Shown here piece by piece: positions 61,338 to 64,000 of a stretch of DNA of 64,000 nt. The notes beneath the pieces were generated by a model, which did no database searches, was not told where the DNA came from, and saw only the letters and a program-made list of their open reading frames with translations. The stretch is from Candidatus Electrothrix aestuarii (GTDB lineage: Bacteria; Desulfobacterota; Desulfobulbia; Desulfobulbales; Desulfobulbaceae). The stretch spans positions 5,046,700 through 5,110,699 of the forward strand of contig CP159373.1 of the NCBI GenBank assembly GCA_032595685.2, read 5' to 3'. Every line of letters starts with the position of its first letter. The stretch's first letter is position 1. The position numbers and the translations under genes were made by a program.

Positions 61338-62339
61338 GTCGCCCCCCACACGGGGGCGTGGATTGAAACCTCCCTGACCCACTCTGTCAAGGGGAAGTAA
61401 AGGTCGCCCCCCACACGGGGGCGTGGATTGAAACTCCCACAAAGATTCAACCGGGCGGAAATTAATCCCGTCGCCCCCCACACGGGGGCGTGGATTGAAA
61501 CACCGGCACTGTTTGTTGCTCGCGCTCTGTTGGAGTCGCCCCCCACACGGGGGCGTGGATTGAAACTCCCGTGGGGGGAAAGAATATCCTATCCTGGAGG
61601 TCGCCCCCCACACGGGGGCGTGGATTGAAACAGCGAGAGGACGGCGCAAAAACCACAAGCATTTTTGTCGCCCCCCACACGGGGGCGTGGATTGAAACAT
61701 AATAAATACAATCAAGGTGTGAATTATGGTGGGTCGCCCCCCACACGGGGGCGTGGATTGAAACTTGTTTTTACCCGCTACTCAAAAAGGTAGCGGGGTC
61801 GCCCCCCACACGGGGGCGTGGATTGAAACCCCGGTTGATTCGTCGATAAACTTCTTTTTTCCCTGATGTCGCCCCCCACACGGGGGCGTGGATTGAAACG
61901 TACCGACACCGGGCATTTCGTATTACAATTCCTGTCGCCCCCCACACGGGGGCGTGGATTGAAACTTTTTCCCCTGATAGTCCCAGCACTCCATACTTTC
62001 GTCGCCCCCCACACGGGGGCGTGGATTGAAACATCAATGCCTGGTACTCATCTTGCATTAAGAGGGTGTCGCCCCCCACACGGGGGCGTGGATTGAAACT
62101 GCGTATAGGATCAGGCATCATTCTTTCAGAAAGTCGCCCCACACACGGGGGCGTGGATTGAAACCCTGACCTCCCGATTATATTGCTGTTTTTTTTAGTC
62201 GCCCCCCACACGGGGGCGTGGATTGAAACATCGCATAAAGCCCCGGCACAGGTGACACCGGCAAGTCGCCCCCCACACGGGGGCGTGGATTGAAACAGCA
62301 ATATTGGATTTGATGATTATAAATCACAGGGTCGCCCCC
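61338..62339 (+). CRISPR. Type I-C CRISPR array, leader-proximal part
   Basis: Fifteen complete 32-nt repeats plus the first 9 bases of a sixteenth. Repeats start GTCGCCCCCC and end GTGGATTGAAAC, with starts at 61338, 61403, 61470, 61535, 61600, 61667, 61733, 61798, 61868, 61934, 62001, 62068, 62133, 62198 and 62265. Spacers are 33-38 nt (one of 38 at 61830-61867). The repeat stem is CGCCCCC/GGGGGCG. The repeat at 62133 has one substitution (C to A at position 9). The sixteenth repeat is broken by an IS at 62340. The repeat is the classical I-C type, matching the cas genes. Confidence 0.97.
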
Positions 62340-63779
62340 CCAGTAATTTTAAATTTTAATATTATCAGGTCGATAGATTTTTAATTTCAAGCTGTTTAAA
62401 CATAAAGTCTATCAGCTGAGACCAACTGTTAAAAAATAAATATCTGGTTAATGCTTTCAGGTCATTAAAAAAGGTCTTTCGGACAGACAAGACCGATCTG
62501 ACGGCTTTGTATTTTGTATCAACAAGCTCCAGGAATGTGTGAGCTAAAAATGCGACCAGATTGAGAGTCAGTAAGGTGTTCGAGAGAAATTTATTGCCAT
62601 GCCCGAAATTATGCTCTAAATGGTAGCCTTTTGTTTTCAGGATATTATTATTTTCATTTTCCACCTTCCATCGAGTTCTTCCGGCTTGTACTATAGATTG
62701 AACATTGGTTCTGTCTATTTTAAAATCAGTGATAAAAGAATTTTTATACAGAACCTCTTGTGTTTTGGTGTTAATGACGGTCAACTCAACCCAATTGACA
62801 GAAGGAGCGTCATCCCCCTGCTTGAGGGGTAAGTCATTAGCATAACGATAAGTATGAAGCTCGTGAAATTTTCCGTTCCATTTTCTTTGAGAACTTACTG
62901 TAATACCATCTTTCTTTTCAAGTTCGGCAACATACTGATAAAGGGTCGTATGTGAGGAGGGTTTGCAAATCAGGATAAAACGAAAACTGTGTGCCGATAA
63001 TAAGTTGCAAAACGGCCCTCTGGAAAACAAATCGTCTCCCAGGATGATAACTTTTCGAGCCGATAAAGAAGAGTTCCGTTCAATCCAGCGCTTAGCAGCA
63101 TTCAACTCGCAATCCTGTTTTGCTGAACCATCCTGAGGGGTGACGAATTCTGGTTCCAGAGCGATGACCTTGTTGTTGTCCGGTGCAGCTACCACCGGGG
63201 TAAGAACCTTATGGGAATAACTTACCGTTCCGTTGGAGTTACGAGCAACGGAACAGTTTTCACAATGTATTTTGGAGGAACGAAAAAATTCTGTACCATC
63301 TATCGGAACCAACAAATATTCATCCAGCACTCTATAACGATCCAAGTGTCCAGCACTTTCAAGCCGATCAAAAGTTTCTGAAAAAATTGGATAAAAATTA
63401 TCAGAAGTAAGGGTGTCAAGAAGATTGCGGGTCTGATTGTCCGACATGATCTGTGTTATTCCGAACAAACTTTGAGCATTATTATGCCCGTGAGCCTGCT
63501 GCATTGCCCGCTGATGAGATAAGAATGATGGGGATTGGTTGAAAAACATGGAAAACGCACCTAACGCCGCATCCTTCATTGAATATGTGAGGTTTGGGCT
63601 GAATTTCCGGTAATCCGGGAGTTCATCAAATATGCTATGGATCTGATTGACAAACGTATCGAATGTTAATTCTTTGGTATTTGAAGGCATAAGCAGAGGA
63701 CTCGTGTGATATTGATCATGCCTTTCAATAACACATATTCGTTAAATAAAATAGTACGTTGTCAAATTTATAATTGCTG
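62340..63779 (-). mobile_element. IS4-like insertion sequence, copy 2 (in the CRISPR array)
   Basis: About 1440 bp, same ends and gene as the cas3 copy. It entered the sixteenth repeat after its first 9-10 bases: GTCGCCCCC occurs on both sides (62331-62339 and 63780-63788), with one extra C making the duplication 9 or 10 bp. Because of the duplication the repeat to the right is again complete. Confidence 0.92.
62365..63690 (-). CDS. DDE transposase of IS copy 2
   Basis: A 441-residue transposase differing from copy 1 at few residues (for example SHQRAM for SYQRAM, LDEYLL for LDDYLL, SARKV for SDRKV, and several near the C-terminus). The reading frame is intact, so it is potentially active. 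It has the same catalytic pattern as copy 1 and is in the same orientation relative to the cas genes. Confidence 0.9.
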   Translation of the reverse strand: MPSNTKELTFDTFVNQIHSIFDELPDYRKFSPNLTYSMKDAALGAFSMFFNQSPSFLSHQRAMQQAHGHNNAQSLFGITQIMSDNQTRNLLDTLTSDNFYPIFSETFDRLESAGHLDRYRVLDEYLLVPIDGTEFFRSSKIHCENCSVARNSNGTVSYSHKVLTPVVAAPDNNKVIALEPEFVTPQDGSAKQDCELNAAKRWIERNSSLSARKVIILGDDLFSRGPFCNLLSAHSFRFILICKPSSHTTLYQYVAELEKKDGITVSSQRKWNGKFHELHTYRYANDLPLKQGDDAPSVNWVELTVINTKTQEVLYKNSFITDFKIDRTNVQSIVQAGRTRWKVENENNNILKTKGYHLEHNFGHGNKFLSNTLLTLNLVAFLAHTFLELVDTKYKAVRSVLSVRKTFFNDLKALTRYLFFNSWSQLIDFMFKQLEIKNLST

Positions 63780-64000
63780 GTCGCCCCCCACACGGGGGCG
63801 TGGATTGAAACCCTTTGGCACTTGCCTGGTGGCTGTTCCGGTTCGGGTCGCCCCCCACACGGGGGCGTGGATTGAAACCTCTGTAGTTGATATAATTTAC
63901 ACCTTAGTTTTGTCGCCCCCCACACGGGGGCGTGGATTGAAACAGATAGAACACGGGGATATTGTTGTTGGAATGGGTCGCCCCCACACGGGGGCGTGGA
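63780..64000 (+). CRISPR. Type I-C CRISPR array, part beyond the IS (continues past window)
   Basis: Repeats start at 63780, 63847, 63912 and 63977, with 33-35-nt spacers between. The first is the restored right-hand copy of the IS-broken repeat. The last one visible has one C fewer in its C-run and is cut by the window edge, so the array probably continues. Confidence 0.95.

Noticed and set aside
61182..62301. Several minus-strand open frames across the CRISPR array, with repeated peptides such as FNPRPRVGGD and SIHAPVWGAT.
   Set aside because: These are translations of the CRISPR repeat and spacers. The peptide period follows the repeat spacing, and there is no ribosome site.

Overview
The window reads as chromosomal DNA of a sulfate-reducing-type Desulfobacterota bacterium, most likely in the Desulfobulbales. 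The reasons are the housekeeping order ispE, tRNA-Gln, prs, rplY, pth, carD, rluD, coaE, rho, rpmE, prfA, prmC, and a NapFDAGHB nitrate reductase beside an octaheme cytochrome c. Cable bacteria (Ca. Electrothrix/Electronema) are one possibility, but the sequence alone does not prove it.

Layout. 0-2.1 kb: 5' part of fbp (cut by the window edge) and pepA, minus strand. 2.2-10.8 kb: a nitrate-respiration block, with napFDAGHB on the minus strand, a divergent Crp/Fnr-type regulator, and an octaheme HAO-like cytochrome. Two near-identical FNR-type boxes tie the block together. 11-13.8 kb: a TolC outer-membrane factor and an HlyD/MacA-type adaptor. 13.9-23.1 kb: an accessory stretch with a cytochrome b561, Rpn and Uma2 nucleases, a HU-like protein, a 23-bp tandem repeat, and a 1.5-kb-codon FG-GAP/hydrolase exported protein preceded by a probable GEMM-type riboswitch. 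23.5-25.4 kb: a MacB-like ATPase and permease that could complete the TolC/HlyD pump. 25.5-28.7 kb: a CsgG-like protein and an AAA-ATPase-like/nuclease protein. 29.1-39.3 kb: the housekeeping block. 39.4-44.1 kb: a mobile island with YefM/YoeB, a duplicated prmC tail, an IS30 scrap, an AT-rich two-gene ATPase operon and a decayed IS5-like transposase. 44.1-47.9 kb: a stress-type secreted protein, a phosphatase-lipid kinase fusion, and a Panacea/Fic pair. 48-64 kb: a type I-C CRISPR-Cas locus (cas3-cas5-cas8c-cas7-cas4-cas1-cas2-array).

The CRISPR locus is the most interesting region. Two nearly identical IS copies have hit it, one inside cas3 and one inside the array, while the Cascade genes cas5, cas8c and cas7 look intact. 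Between cas3 and cas5 sits an Abi_2/AbiF-type HEPN gene, then a degenerate repeat-spacer-repeat (53019-53109). The pseudo-spacer matches a site upstream of the abi gene (51972 onward) that lies directly after a TTC PAM and covers a perfect TATAAT box. It matches 17 of the first 22 bases, and three of the five mismatches fall at positions 6, 12 and 18, which are unpaired in type I R-loops. I infer a CreTA-like module, in which Cascade guided by this mini-array represses a HEPN toxin and makes the cell dependent on Cascade. A structured leader RNA ending in a terminator lies between that promoter and the abi start codon. Fic and PIN/Phd toxin modules and dispersed repeats are also lodged in the cas operon, between cas7 and cas4.

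Limits: everything is by-eye reading. Family names rest on recognised motifs and gene order. Start codons are chosen by Shine-Dalgarno (SD) fit, and no database search or alignment was run.
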